From: Polaribacter marinaquae
GTDB lineage: Bacteria; Bacteroidota; Bacteroidia; Flavobacteriales; Flavobacteriaceae
Reading direction: 5' to 3'
Assembly (NCBI RefSeq): GCF_038019025.1
Contig: NZ_CP150496.1
Coordinates: forward strand, 895,501 to 959,500
DNA: 64,000 bases
Shown one piece after another: positions 45,360-55,296 of this stretch (the stretch's first letter is position 1; the number at the start of each line of letters is the position of its first letter). The notes under the pieces were generated by a model. That model was not told the DNA's origin. It ran no database searches and saw nothing but the letters and a program-made list of their open reading frames with translations. Position numbers and translations under genes: made by a program.

Positions 45360-46133
45360 ATGCAGAAATTTTTATTACTTTTTATAATTGCTCTTTTTTT
45401 TACAAATTGTAAAAAAAATGAATTTTCCATAACAAATATTAAAGAGTCTAGCCCTAAATATCCAACACTTATTTATGAATTTCCACTTCTAAACGGATCA
45501 GAAGAAATTGCAAACAAAATTAATAGAGAAATTGCAAACGAACTTTTAGATATTAATTTAAACGATAAGTATAAAAGTATTTTTGAAAATATTTGGGCTA
45601 CGGAAAATAAACCAATGTCTAGACTTTCTTTCTTAAACTATAAAATAAACACTTTAAACCAAAACCTCTATTCTGTAACTTTTTATTCCGAAGGTTGTGG
45701 TGCCTATTGCGAAGAGTTTAATATCTCTTATAACTACAACCTACAAAACGGTAACGAATTAACTTTGGATACAATTTTAACATCAAAAGGAAAAGACGAT
45801 TTAATTAAAATTTTATCCGTTAAAAAAAGAAAGAAAATAGAAGATTATATTTTTCATTTAGAAAATGAAGAAGCAACCATCGAAGACAAAAAAATAATTA
45901 ATGAATCAATAAGGCTTTATAAAGATTGTTTAACCCGACTACCTTATAAAACCCTAGATTATATCGACTTTAAAATTAAAAAAGATTCGATAATTTTAGA
46001 ATCTGGCAGATGCTCTAATCATGCAATGAGAGCGTTAGATGACTTAGGTAATTATTCGTATGCACTCCATATATCAGACATAGAAACATATTTAAACGAA
46101 TACGGTCTTAACACATTAACTAATCAAAATTAA
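45360..46133 (+). CDS. Lipoprotein of unknown function (DUF3298-like)
   Basis: The 257-residue protein has a short lipoprotein signal ([19 protein letters not shown], Cys17). A mature domain follows with [28 protein letters not shown], then [35 protein letters not shown]. That pattern resembles the PdaC/DUF3298-DUF4163 group of periplasmic proteins. The assignment is by eye. It contains three Cys in the GCGAYCEE region and one nearer the C-terminus, so disulfides are possible. It sits between ggt and a VOC gene on the same strand with gaps of 11 and 4 bp. Confidence 0.7.
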   Translation: MQKFLLLFIIALFFTNCKKNEFSITNIKESSPKYPTLIYEFPLLNGSEEIANKINREIANELLDINLNDKYKSIFENIWATENKPMSRLSFLNYKINTLNQNLYSVTFYSEGCGAYCEEFNISYNYNLQNGNELTLDTILTSKGKDDLIKILSVKKRKKIEDYIFHLENEEATIEDKKIINESIRLYKDCLTRLPYKTLDYIDFKIKKDSIILESGRCSNHAMRALDDLGNYSYALHISDIETYLNEYGLNTLTNQN

Positions 46134-46137
46134 AAAA

Positions 46138-46554
46138 ATGATTCAACCATTCCATTTAGCAATTCCTGTTCAAAACTTAGAAAAATGCAGAACTTTTTAT
46201 AGAGAAATTTTAAATTGTGAAGAAGGTCGAAGTACAGAAAATTGGGTAGATTTTAATTTCTTCGGACACCAGTTAGTCATTCATCAAAAAGATGGCTTTA
46301 ACCCAGAAAGAATTTCTAATCCTGTAGATGGTCACGATGTTCCTGTTCCGCATTTCGGAGTCGTATTATCTTGGGAAGATTGGCAAAATTTATCAGAAAG
46401 ATTAAAAAAACACAACACTAAATTTATTATTGAGCCTTGTATCCGTTTTAAAGGCGAAGTAGGTGAACAAGCAACAATGTTTTTTCAAGATCCAGAAAAA
46501 AATGCTTTAGAATTTAAAGCTTTTAAAGACATGAGCCAGTTATTTGCGAAGTAA
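46138..46554 (+). CDS. VOC family protein (glyoxalase/dioxygenase fold)
   Basis: The 138-residue protein belongs to the vicinal oxygen chelate superfamily. Its two betaalphabetabetabeta halves start with [24 protein letters not shown] and [22 protein letters not shown]. Metal ligand candidates are His6, His82 region (PHFGV) and the Glu near the C-terminus ([12 protein letters not shown]). Family reactions include glyoxalase, extradiol dioxygenase and antibiotic modification, and the substrate is unknown. It lies last in the acpH-ggt-lipoprotein-VOC run, before the tricorn-like protease with 72 bp between. Confidence 0.88.
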   Translation: MIQPFHLAIPVQNLEKCRTFYREILNCEEGRSTENWVDFNFFGHQLVIHQKDGFNPERISNPVDGHDVPVPHFGVVLSWEDWQNLSERLKKHNTKFIIEPCIRFKGEVGEQATMFFQDPEKNALEFKAFKDMSQLFAK

Positions 46555-46626
46555 GTCCGTTTTTTTTTATGATTTATTTAAGTTTGATTTTCTGTATCTT
46601 TAATGATTCAATCAAACTTTATTCTC

Positions 46627-49600
46627 ATGAAAAAAATTACACTTCTTTTTTTTGTAATTCTCAGTTACACAAGTTTTTCACAAGGCACACGATTATTAAG
46701 GCAACCTACTTTAAGTAACAATCAAGTTGTTTTTGTACATGCTGCAGATTTATGGAAAGTTTCTATAAATGGCGGCAATGCTATTCGTCTTACCAGTGAT
46801 GATGGTTATGAATCTAGTCCGAAATTTTCTAAAGACGGACAATGGGTTGCTTTTACGGCTCAATATGATGGTAATACTGATGTTTATGTTGTTTCTATTA
46901 ACGGTGGCGAACCCAAAAGATTAACATATCATTCTGCTTCAGATAATGTGCAAGGATGGACGCCTGATGGAAAAATCTTATTTAGATCTAACAGAGAAAG
47001 TAGGCCAACGCAAACTAGTAAGTTTTATACAATTTCTATAGATGGTGGTTTGCCAGAAGCCTTCGATATTCCGAGAGCTGCTTATGGTGAAATATCAGAA
47101 GACAATAAATACATTGCCTACACACCAATTACAAGTTGGGATGCAGAATGGAGAAATTATAGAGGTGGACAAGCAATGCCAATTTGGATTGTAAATTTAA
47201 AAACTAAAGAATTAATAAAAACACCACAATTAGATAGCGAAAGACATGTAAATCCTGTTTGGTATAATGGTGATGTTTATTACATTTCAGAACGAGATTA
47301 TACAGCAAACATTTGGTCTTACAATATTAAAACTAAACAAGAAACACAAGTTACATTTCATAAAAAATTTGACGTTAAAAACATTGATGCCAACCAAAAT
47401 GGTATTGTTTATGAGCAGGCTGGTTTTTTACATTTGTTAAATCCAAAAACTAAAGAAACCAATCAAATTGTAATAAATGTTAAAGGAGATTTAAACTATT
47501 CTAGAACAAGGTGGATGAATGTTTCTGGCAGAAACTTAACCAATCCTAATGTTTCGCCAAAAGGTAAAAGAGCCATTTTTGAATATCGAGGAGAAATTTT
47601 TACAGTACCAAAAGAAAATGGTACTTGGCGAAATTTAACCAACTCTTCTGGTGTTGCAGACCGTTCTCCTATTTGGTCGCCAAAAGGAGATAAAGTTGCT
47701 TGGTTTTCTGATAAAAATGGTGAATATGAATTGGTATTAGCAGATCAAAACGGAAACAATCAAGAGTTTATAAAATTACCAAATCCTACTTTTTACTTTC
47801 AACCAGATTGGTCTCCAAATGGAAAATTTATAGCGTATACAGATACCAATTTTGTAATTTGGATTATCAATTTAGACACTAAGAAAATTGTAAAAGCAGA
47901 TGCAGATGGTTTTGCGCATCCTAATAGAACCATGAATCCTAAGTTTTCTCCTGATAGCGATTGGATTGTGTATGCAAAACAAAATGATAACAGCTTTAAA
48001 TCGATCTATGCTTATCAATTAAGTACTAAAAAAACGGTTCAAATTACAGATAAAATTGCAGATGCAGTTACACCTGTTTGGGATGCTTCTGGTAAATATA
48101 TTTACACTTTGGCAAGTACAAATTACGGTTTACAAACGGGTTGGTTAGACATGTCTTCTTTCGACCCTAGCGTTACAAGAACGTTATACACAATTGTTTT
48201 AAATTCTTCGGATAAAGCTCCTAATCTTCCAAAAACAGATGAAGAAGAAGCGCCAAAATCAAAGCCTGATGATTCTAAGAAAGAAAACAAAAAAGATAAT
48301 GTTCAGAAAACTATAATTGATGAAAATGGAATATTTGATAGAGCTGTCGCTTTAAATTTACCCGCTAGAAATTATGTTGGTTTATTAAAAGGGCCAAAAA
48401 ATAAAGTTTTTGTTGCTGAATCTATCCCTAATTCTAGAGGTTTAACATTACATAGTTATGATGTTACCAAAGAAAAAGCAACAACTTTTGCTACTGGTGT
48501 TTCTTCTATGAAAGCATCAAGTAACGCAAATTCTATTTTATTATCCAAAGGAAGTAACTGGAGCATCAACAAAGCTAGTGCAGCAAAAGCTAGTAAAGAA
48601 AACTTAAATACCAATTTAAAAATAAAGGTAGATCCAAAAGCAGAAGCACATCAAATTTTTAAAGAAGGATGGCGTTACATGAGAGATTTTCTTTACGTAG
48701 ATAATGTTCATGGAGCTCCTTGGGATGATATATACAAATGGTATTCTCCGTGGATAAATGATGTAAAACATAGATCTGATTTAAATTATGTTGTAGATAT
48801 TATGAGCGGTGAAGTTGCTATTGGACATTCTTATGTTTCTGGTGGAGATTTCCCAAATATTAACAGAGTTGGTGTTGGTTTATTGGGTGCAGATTTAGAA
48901 AAGAATCGAGGTTTTTATCAATTTAAGAAAATTTATAAAGGCGAACGTTGGAATCCGAATATTTATGCTCCTTTAGGTTTACCTGGTATCAATGTAAATA
49001 AAGGTGATTATTTAGTTGCTATAAATGGTGTAGAATTAACTTCGGATATGAATCCTTATAAATTATTAGAACAAACTGCGGGCAGAGAAATTTATATCAA
49101 AGTAAATAACAAACCTTCTCTAAAAGATGCTAGATCAATTTTAATTACACCAACAGCAAGCGAAAGAGGTTTAAGAAATATAGATTGGGTAGAAAGTAAT
49201 CGTAGAAAAGTTGATGAATTATCTAACGGAAAATTAGCTTACGTTTATGTACCAAACACAAGTAATCCTGGTTTTACATCCTTTAATAGATATTATTTTT
49301 CTCAGCAAGAAAAAAAAGGAGTTGTAATTGACGAAAGAAATAATGGTGGTGGTTCCGCTGCAGATTACATGATAGATATTATGTCTAGAGAAGTTGTTGG
49401 TTATTTTAATAGTAAAACAGAAAGTAGAAAACCATGGACAACTCCGATGGCAGGAATTTGGGGACCAAAAGTGATGATTATTAATGAAAGAGCGGGTTCT
49501 GGTGGAGATTTATTGCCATATATGTTTAAAGAGAAAAACCTAGGACCATTAGTTGGTACAAGAACTTGGGGTGGTTTGGTTGGTACTTGGGATACTCCGC

Positions 49601-49866
49601 AATTTATTGACGGCGGAAGAATGGTTGCACCAAGAGGTGGATTTTACGATGTTGATGGTAATTGGGCTGTAGAAGCAGAAGGTGTAGCGCCAGATATCGA
49701 AGTTCATCAAACTCCCAAAGAAGTTTTATCTGGTAAAGATCCTCAATTAGAAAGATCAGTAACAGAAGCTTTACGTTTATTAAAAGACAATGAGTTTATT
49801 TTAAAACCAGAGCCAAAAGCACCTATTCGCTCTAAAAGACCAAAAGGATATCAAAAAGACAATTAA
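46627..49866 (+). CDS. Tricorn-like S41 family serine protease with WD40-like propeller and PDZ
   Basis: I start at ATG 46627 (MKKITLLFFVILSYTSFSQG), a proper signal peptide. An upstream ATG at 46603 would add eight residues before it. The mature protein of about 1,060 residues has PD40/WD40-like beta-propeller repeats (SSPKFSKDGQWVAFTAQYDG, ...RSPIWSPKGDKVAWFSDKNG) to about 540. An acidic-basic linker follows (TDEEEAPKSKPDDSKKENKKD), then the tricorn C1 region, a PDZ segment (DYLVAINGVELTSDMNPYKLLEQ) and the S41 core. The catalytic Ser is in NERAGSGGDLLPYMF. It digests exported peptides in the periplasm or outside. Tricorn-like enzymes usually act as large oligomers. Confidence 0.93.
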   Translation: MKKITLLFFVILSYTSFSQGTRLLRQPTLSNNQVVFVHAADLWKVSINGGNAIRLTSDDGYESSPKFSKDGQWVAFTAQYDGNTDVYVVSINGGEPKRLTYHSASDNVQGWTPDGKILFRSNRESRPTQTSKFYTISIDGGLPEAFDIPRAAYGEISEDNKYIAYTPITSWDAEWRNYRGGQAMPIWIVNLKTKELIKTPQLDSERHVNPVWYNGDVYYISERDYTANIWSYNIKTKQETQVTFHKKFDVKNIDANQNGIVYEQAGFLHLLNPKTKETNQIVINVKGDLNYSRTRWMNVSGRNLTNPNVSPKGKRAIFEYRGEIFTVPKENGTWRNLTNSSGVADRSPIWSPKGDKVAWFSDKNGEYELVLADQNGNNQEFIKLPNPTFYFQPDWSPNGKFIAYTDTNFVIWIINLDTKKIVKADADGFAHPNRTMNPKFSPDSDWIVYAKQNDNSFKSIYAYQLSTKKTVQITDKIADAVTPVWDASGKYIYTLASTNYGLQTGWLDMSSFDPSVTRTLYTIVLNSSDKAPNLPKTDEEEAPKSKPDDSKKENKKDNVQKTIIDENGIFDRAVALNLPARNYVGLLKGPKNKVFVAESIPNSRGLTLHSYDVTKEKATTFATGVSSMKASSNANSILLSKGSNWSINKASAAKASKENLNTNLKIKVDPKAEAHQIFKEGWRYMRDFLYVDNVHGAPWDDIYKWYSPWINDVKHRSDLNYVVDIMSGEVAIGHSYVSGGDFPNINRVGVGLLGADLEKNRGFYQFKKIYKGERWNPNIYAPLGLPGINVNKGDYLVAINGVELTSDMNPYKLLEQTAGREIYIKVNNKPSLKDARSILITPTASERGLRNIDWVESNRRKVDELSNGKLAYVYVPNTSNPGFTSFNRYYFSQQEKKGVVIDERNNGGGSAADYMIDIMSREVVGYFNSKTESRKPWTTPMAGIWGPKVMIINERAGSGGDLLPYMFKEKNLGPLVGTRTWGGLVGTWDTPQFIDGGRMVAPRGGFYDVDGNWAVEAEGVAPDIEVHQTPKEVLSGKDPQLERSVTEALRLLKDNEFILKPEPKAPIRSKRPKGYQKDN

Positions 49867-49875
49867 AATGATTAA

Positions 49876-49903
49876 AATAATTCCCACTTTTGTGGGAATT
49901 ATT
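49876..49903. terminator. Terminator of the tricorn-like protease gene
   Basis: AATAATTCCCAC pairs with GTGGGAATTATT around a TTTT loop (49876-49903), followed by ATTTT. It lies directly before the RluA-type gene, whose apparent longer start would fall inside it. Confidence 0.85.
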
Positions 49904-49925
49904 ATTTTATAAAAACTTTTATGTA

Positions 49926-50786
49926 TTGAATTTACTAGAAACCCATTTTGTAAAAAAATTAGAGAAACCGATTCGTTTTCAAGAATACAGCGTCGGAATA
50001 TTTAATGCTATACCAACAAAATCAGGAATTAAAAAAGCTATTAAAAAAGGACATATTTTTATTGATGATAAAATAGCTACAACTGGAATATATATTTTGG
50101 GAGGAGAAAAAATAGATCTTTATGAATCTGAAAACACTTCAACTTTTGAAAGATTAAAACTAGATTTAGAAGTTTTGTTTGAAGATAACTATTTAGCTAT
50201 TATTTACAAACCTGCAGGTATTTTAGTTAGCGGTAACAAATTTGTAACTATTGCAAATGCTTTATCGCAAAACCTTATTAAGAGTTCGCTTGCAGATGCA
50301 GTAAAACCGCAACCAGTTCATAGATTAGATTACCCAACTAGTGGATTGTTATTAATTGGCAAAACAAGTTTATCTATTATTGAACTAAGTAAATTGTTTA
50401 AAGAAAAGAACATCAGAAAAACATATTTTGCAGTAACAATTGGTAAAATGAACGCTAAAGGTTATATAGACAAACCAATAGACAACAAAGAAGCTTTTAC
50501 AAATTACGAAGTTTTAGAATCCGTAATTTCTAAACGTTTCAATTTTTTAAATTTAGTAAAACTTCAACCAGAAACAGGTAGAAAACACCAATTACGTAAG
50601 CATTTATTTTCTTTAAAAAATCCTATTTTAGGAGATAAAGAGTATTTTCTACAAGATAAAATACTAAATGGAAAAGGTTTGTTTCTACACGCAGCAACTT
50701 TAGATTTTACACATCCGTTTACGAAAGAAAAAATTACTATTTCGAAAGAATTACCCAAAAAGTTTAGAAAAATTTTCTGTCATTAA
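49926..50786 (+). CDS. RluA-family pseudouridine synthase, TTG start
   Basis: I place the start at TTG 49926 (MNLLETHFVKKLEKPIRF, 286 residues), because the only earlier in-frame starts, including GTG at 49890, lie within the terminator hairpin of the upstream gene. An S4-like RNA-binding part lies at about 28-55 (SGIKKAIKKGHIFIDDKIATTGIYILGGEKI). The catalytic domain has the RluA signature HRLDYPTSGLLLIGKT with the nucleophile Asp, and the later QPETGRKHQLRKHL and PILGDKEY. It converts uridine to pseudouridine in rRNA or tRNA, but the position is not predicted. The ordinary ATG at 49921 is out of frame. Confidence 0.9.
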   Translation: MNLLETHFVKKLEKPIRFQEYSVGIFNAIPTKSGIKKAIKKGHIFIDDKIATTGIYILGGEKIDLYESENTSTFERLKLDLEVLFEDNYLAIIYKPAGILVSGNKFVTIANALSQNLIKSSLADAVKPQPVHRLDYPTSGLLLIGKTSLSIIELSKLFKEKNIRKTYFAVTIGKMNAKGYIDKPIDNKEAFTNYEVLESVISKRFNFLNLVKLQPETGRKHQLRKHLFSLKNPILGDKEYFLQDKILNGKGLFLHAATLDFTHPFTKEKITISKELPKKFRKIFCH

Positions 50787-50870
50787 AAATCTATTTTAGA
50801 TTATTCTAAAGAAAACAAATCATAACTTATTTAAAATTGATAAATTTACAGTCTAATTTATCTAATATTC

Positions 50871-52148
50871 ATGAAGAAATTTTTCAAAATCCTAGGTTTT
50901 CTATTTTTAATTTTAATCCTATTTTTAGGTATTTATTACTTTGTTAATAACGAAAAATTACCAAACGGAGAAAAGGGTGAAAAAGCAGATGCTTTGGCAA
51001 CTAAAATGTTAACAGCCTTAAATAAAGATGCTTTTGACACTACAGAAATTATAGAATGGAATTTTATAAACGAACATTTTTATGTTTGGCACAAACAAGA
51101 AAATTTAGTTGAAGTTTCTTGGGATGAAAATAAAGTTCTTTTAAAAACTAAAAATCCATCAGATTCTGAAGTTTATATAAATGATAAACTTACTAAAAAT
51201 GACGACTTAATTAAGCAGGCAGAAAGCTACTTTAACAACGATTCTTTTTGGTTAATTGCACCTTACAAAGTTTTTGACAGCGGTACAGAAAGACGCCTTG
51301 TAAATTATAACGATAAAGATGCGCTTTTAATTACATACAAAACCGGCGGTTCTACCCCAGGAGATTCTTATTTATGGATTTTAGATGAGAATAATATACC
51401 TATTTCTTATAAAATGTGGACATCTATTATTCCTCTTGGCGGAGTATCGGCTACTTGGTCTGATTGGAAAAATACCAAATCTGGCATAAAGTTACCTACT
51501 AAACATAAACTTTCGCTTTTTGGCCTAGAAATATCAATGAACAACGTAAAAGCTTACAATAAAAAAGCAGATGACTTGGCTCACAAAATATTAAAAGCTA
51601 TTAAGCATGAAAACTATAAAAACACACGTTTTATAGAATGGAGTTTTGGCGGAAGAAGGCATTTTAAATGGGACAAAGAAAATCATATTGCAGATGTTTC
51701 TTGGGATACAATCCGTGTAAACTTACATCCGCAAGCAAAAGAAAAAAGTACAGTTTTTTATAATGATGTTAAGCAAGATATTGCTGATGAGAAAATTGTA
51801 AAACGTGCTTGGGATATTTTTAATAACGATTCTTTTTGGTTGGTTGCACCTCACAAACTTTTTGATGATGGTACAATTAGAACGATTAAAAAAGTAAATG
51901 ATAAAGATGCACTTTTAGTAAAACATACTTCTGGCGGAACAACACCCGGAGATTCTTATCTTTGGATATTGGATGAGAACTATGTACCAATTAGCTACAA
52001 AATGAATGTTGCTAGCATGAAAATGGTAGAAGTTCCAGCAACTTGGCAAAATTGGATTACAACAGAAAGTGGTACAATGCTGCCAACTAATCATACTTTT
52101 GCAAATGGTAATAATTTAAGTATGGGAACTGTAAAAGCTTATAATTAA
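50871..52148 (+). CDS. Membrane-anchored protein built of two copies of one domain
   Basis: The 425-residue protein has an N-terminal membrane helix (ILGFLFLILILFLGIYYFV) and two homologous halves, about 40-228 and about 231-425. Each holds the series ADxLAxKxLxAL, IEWxF, HFxWxKxxNxxxVSWD, NNDSFWLxAPxKxFDxGTxR, NDKDALLxxxxxGGxTPGDSYLWILDExxxPISYKM, then ATWxxW and PTxHxxxxGLxxSMxxVKAYN. I recognise no named family. The protein faces the periplasm and is a probable lipid- or ligand-binding beta-barrel pair. Its stop overlaps the AI-2E-type permease start by one base (TAATG). The duplication is internal and recent enough that many words are identical. Confidence 0.85.
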   Translation: MKKFFKILGFLFLILILFLGIYYFVNNEKLPNGEKGEKADALATKMLTALNKDAFDTTEIIEWNFINEHFYVWHKQENLVEVSWDENKVLLKTKNPSDSEVYINDKLTKNDDLIKQAESYFNNDSFWLIAPYKVFDSGTERRLVNYNDKDALLITYKTGGSTPGDSYLWILDENNIPISYKMWTSIIPLGGVSATWSDWKNTKSGIKLPTKHKLSLFGLEISMNNVKAYNKKADDLAHKILKAIKHENYKNTRFIEWSFGGRRHFKWDKENHIADVSWDTIRVNLHPQAKEKSTVFYNDVKQDIADEKIVKRAWDIFNNDSFWLVAPHKLFDDGTIRTIKKVNDKDALLVKHTSGGTTPGDSYLWILDENYVPISYKMNVASMKMVEVPATWQNWITTESGTMLPTNHTFANGNNLSMGTVKAYN

Positions 52149-53230
52149 TGACTTCTAAAACAATTGCAAACGGTATTTTAAGAGCTTTAGCTATAATAAT
52201 TGGTATAGTTTTACTTGGTTATTTCTTGTATGCTATTCAGTCTGTAATTGTATATATTATTATTGCAAGTGTACTTTCTTTAATTGCGAGACCACTTATA
52301 ATTACATTACGAAGAAAATTAAAATTCCCCAATACGCTTGCCGTTGTTTTTACAATGTTATTAATGCTTGGTTTCTTAACAGGCTTAATAGTTATGTTTA
52401 TACCTTTAGTTGCAGAACAAGGTAAAAGCCTATCGTTATTAGAAGTAAATGAATTGCAGAACAATATTCAAGAAATTTTTAATCAAACAACTTCGTACTT
52501 TGCATCTAAAGGTATTGATGTTTTAAGCGAATTAAAAAATGTAGATTTTTTATCTCAATTTAAAGAAATACCAAACCTTTTAAACTCTGTTTTAGGTGCT
52601 GTTGGTTCTTTAAGCGTTGGCTTATTTTCTGTATTATTTATTTCTTTCTTTTTTATGAAAGACAGTCAAATATTAAAAAAAGGAGTACTTGCAATTATAC
52701 CTAACGGTACAGAAACAAGATTTTCTAAATCTTTAGAAACCATTAATAATTTACTTTCTAGATATTTTATTGGTTTGCTACTTCAAATCACAATTCTATT
52801 TATTTTATACACTTTAATTTTATTAATTTTTGGTATTACCAATGCTGTTGTTATTGCTTTTCTATGTGCATTATTAAACTTAATACCTTATGTTGGCCCA
52901 ATGATTGGTGCTGTTTTAATGTTTATTTTATCGATGACAAGTAATATTGGTTTAAACTTTCAAGAAGAAATTTTACCAACTACAATTTATGTAATGATTG
53001 GGTATTTAATTGCACAATTAATAGACAATTTTGCAAGTCAACCATTAATTTTTTCGAAAACAACTAAATCTCATCCTTTAGAAATATTTTTAGTAATTAT
53101 TATTGGAGGCATACTTTTTGGAGTTCTTGGTATGATAACTGCGGTACCTTGCTATACTGCTTTAAAAGTTATTTTAAAAGAGTTTTTATCTGATAATAAA
53201 ATTGTAAAATCATTAACCAAAGACTTGTAA
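52148..53230 (+). CDS. AI-2E family transporter (PerM-like permease)
   Basis: The 360-residue permease has about eight membrane helices: two at the N-terminus (ALAIIIGIVLLGYFLYAIQSVIVYIII), the hydrophilic middle (LLEVNELQNNIQEIFNQTTSYF), then the core SVGLFSVLFISFFFMKDSQILKKGVLAIIP and the C-terminal GITNAVVIAFLCALLNLIPYVGPMIGAVLMF, which is the family signature PYVGP. Members such as YdiK and TqsA were named for autoinducer-2 export, but several act as ion/proton exchangers. It is translationally coupled to the duplicated protein upstream, which may be its partner. That link is an inference. Confidence 0.9.
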   Translation: MTSKTIANGILRALAIIIGIVLLGYFLYAIQSVIVYIIIASVLSLIARPLIITLRRKLKFPNTLAVVFTMLLMLGFLTGLIVMFIPLVAEQGKSLSLLEVNELQNNIQEIFNQTTSYFASKGIDVLSELKNVDFLSQFKEIPNLLNSVLGAVGSLSVGLFSVLFISFFFMKDSQILKKGVLAIIPNGTETRFSKSLETINNLLSRYFIGLLLQITILFILYTLILLIFGITNAVVIAFLCALLNLIPYVGPMIGAVLMFILSMTSNIGLNFQEEILPTTIYVMIGYLIAQLIDNFASQPLIFSKTTKSHPLEIFLVIIIGGILFGVLGMITAVPCYTALKVILKEFLSDNKIVKSLTKDL

Positions 53231-53236
53231 TTTCTT

Positions 53237-54412
53237 TTGAATTTAGCCATTTTACGTACAGAAGTTCAGCAATTTATTTTAGATAATTTAAAGGCTGATA
53301 TTACCAAATTGATTTTAAAAGGAAGCCCTTTTAAAGATATTACTGTACAAGAATTGGCAAACCAAATTGTAGCGAAACAAAAATCTGAAAAAAAACTACC
53401 TACTTGGTTTACTGCGGATAAGATTTATTATCCTGCAAAATTAAGTATCGAACAAACTTCTTCTGAAATTACAGGGAAATACAAGGCAAGTCTTGTAAAA
53501 GGAAATACTATTATCGATATTACCGGTGGTTTTGGTGTAGATTGTTACTATTTTTCTGAAAACTTTAAAGCAGTTACACATTGCGAAATTAATACTGATT
53601 TATCAGCAATTGTAAATCATAATTATCAGCAATTAGAAAAAAACAATATTGTAACTTTTTCTGGAAACGGATTGGATTTCTTAAAAAATACAGATGCAAA
53701 ATTCGATTGTATTTATATAGATCCTTCTAGAAGAAACGATGCAAAAGGAAAAGTTTTTTTATTAAAAGATTGTTTACCAAATGTGCCAGAAAACATAGAT
53801 TTTTTGTTTTCTAAATCGAGTATAATCTTAATTAAAAATTCACCAATTTTAGACATTACAAGTGCTATTAACGAGCTTAAATTTGTCAAAGAAATTCATG
53901 TAATAGCGGTTCATAACGAAGTTAAAGAGTTACTATTCATTTTAGAAAAAGAGTATAATAATTCTATCAAAATCATTACCGTAAATATTGGTAAACAAAA
54001 AACAGAAAATTTTAGTTTTATTTATAAACAAGAGTCTGTTTCTAATTATTCTGAACCACTTACCTATTTGTACGAGCCAAATGCTGCGATTCTAAAATCT
54101 GGCGGATTCCATCAAATTACAAATCAGTTAAACGTTTTTAAACTTCAGCAACACTCGCATTTATATACATCAGAAAATAAAATAGATTTTCCGGGTCGAA
54201 CTTTTAAAATTGAACATATTTTAAATTACGATAAGAAGAAGATTAAAAAAATCTTGTTAGATAATAAAGCGAATATTACGACTCGAAATTTCCCTAAAAC
54301 AGTAGCGCAAATTAGAAAAGAAACTAAAATTAAAGATGGTGGAAATACATATCTTTTTTTAACAACAGATTTTAAAAATAACTTAATTTGTATTGTTTGC
54401 TCCAAAGCATAA
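53237..54412 (+). CDS. Class I SAM-dependent methyltransferase with THUMP-like C-terminal region, TTG start
   Basis: The 391-residue protein starts at TTG 53237, because no ATG precedes the conserved start MNLAILRTEVQQFILDNL. The Rossmann methyltransferase core has the SAM motif IIDITGGFGVDCYYFSENFK at about 92-110, CEIN in motif II and the catalytic IYIDPSRRNDAKGKVF at about 159-174, similar to the DPPY-type motif. The tail GGFHQITNQLNVFKLQQHSHLYTS... resembles a THUMP-like RNA-binding segment. It is probably an RNA (tRNA or rRNA) methyltransferase. It follows the AI-2E permease by 6 bp and is followed by a 74-bp gap before fdhD. Confidence 0.85.
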   Translation: MNLAILRTEVQQFILDNLKADITKLILKGSPFKDITVQELANQIVAKQKSEKKLPTWFTADKIYYPAKLSIEQTSSEITGKYKASLVKGNTIIDITGGFGVDCYYFSENFKAVTHCEINTDLSAIVNHNYQQLEKNNIVTFSGNGLDFLKNTDAKFDCIYIDPSRRNDAKGKVFLLKDCLPNVPENIDFLFSKSSIILIKNSPILDITSAINELKFVKEIHVIAVHNEVKELLFILEKEYNNSIKIITVNIGKQKTENFSFIYKQESVSNYSEPLTYLYEPNAAILKSGGFHQITNQLNVFKLQQHSHLYTSENKIDFPGRTFKIEHILNYDKKKIKKILLDNKANITTRNFPKTVAQIRKETKIKDGGNTYLFLTTDFKNNLICIVCSKA

Positions 54413-54486
54413 TCACCTAGTTACCTCTTAAATTAACTACACTATTTTCTTTATTTTTTTACGTTTAAAGGTTAACTTTACGGCTT

Positions 54487-55296
54487 ATGCAAACATTTAT
54501 TTACCAAGGATTAAAAATTACAGACTCAAATCAATCTTCTATTGAAGATAATTTAGTTGTAGAAGCACCTTTACAGATAAATATTAATAATGATGCATAT
54601 ACTGTTGTAATGCGAACTCCTGATAACGATTTTGAACTTATTAGAGGTTTACTTTACGCCGAAGATATTTATAAAAAAAGTAGTGCTCTTGAGTTCGAAA
54701 TCATAAAAACTACACAGAATATTCCTGCAATTATAAATGTAAACATCAGCAAAGAAAACTTAGGAAAAGGCTATTTAAACAAACGCACTTTATTGTCTGT
54801 TTCTTCTTGCGGAATTTGCGGAAAACAAGAATTAAAAGACTTAGAAATTTCTGGAAAAAAATTATCAAATAAAAATCTTCTTTCAGCAAACAAAATTCAT
54901 AAAATGTTTGTTAAAATGAGTGCTTTACAAAACACTTTCAAAGATTCTGGAGGTAGTCATGCAGCTGCAATTTTTGATAAAAAAAATAATTTATTGTCTA
55001 TTAAAGAAGATATTGGTAGGCACAATGCAGTAGATAAAATTGTTGGCGATTTATTAATCAATAATAATTTAAAAGCTGCAAATTATTTATTGGTAAGTGG
55101 TAGAGTTTCTTATGAAATCGTTTCGAAAGCATTTATCGCTAAAATACCTGTAATTATTGCCGTTTCTGCTTGTTCTTCTTTGGCCGTAGATTTTGCTAAA
55201 GAATTCGGTATCTGCTTAATAGGTTTTACGAGAGACAACAAAATGACAGTTTACGCAAATCCATCATACATTCAAAATAACGAAACTTATGTCTAA
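54487..55296 (+). CDS. fdhD: Formate dehydrogenase accessory sulfurtransferase FdhD
   Basis: FdhD moves sulfur to the molybdenum cofactor of formate-dehydrogenase-type enzymes. The 269-residue protein carries the active CGIC motif in SVSSCGICGKQELKDL (about residues 100-110), the DSGGSHAAAIFD core and the final SRVSYEIVSKAFIAKIPVIIAVSA. It overlaps the start of the next gene (a molybdopterin oxidoreductase of the FdhF/YdeP group) by 8 bp. That coupling is strong evidence that the oxidoreductase needs FdhD for activation. Confidence 0.94.
   Translation: MQTFIYQGLKITDSNQSSIEDNLVVEAPLQININNDAYTVVMRTPDNDFELIRGLLYAEDIYKKSSALEFEIIKTTQNIPAIINVNISKENLGKGYLNKRTLLSVSSCGICGKQELKDLEISGKKLSNKNLLSANKIHKMFVKMSALQNTFKDSGGSHAAAIFDKKNNLLSIKEDIGRHNAVDKIVGDLLINNNLKAANYLLVSGRVSYEIVSKAFIAKIPVIIAVSACSSLAVDFAKEFGICLIGFTRDNKMTVYANPSYIQNNETYV

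Noticed and set aside
49890..49925. GTG start at 49890 for the RluA-type gene
   Set aside because: This start lies within the terminator hairpin of the preceding gene, and the added residues do not fit the family. TTG 49926 is preferred.
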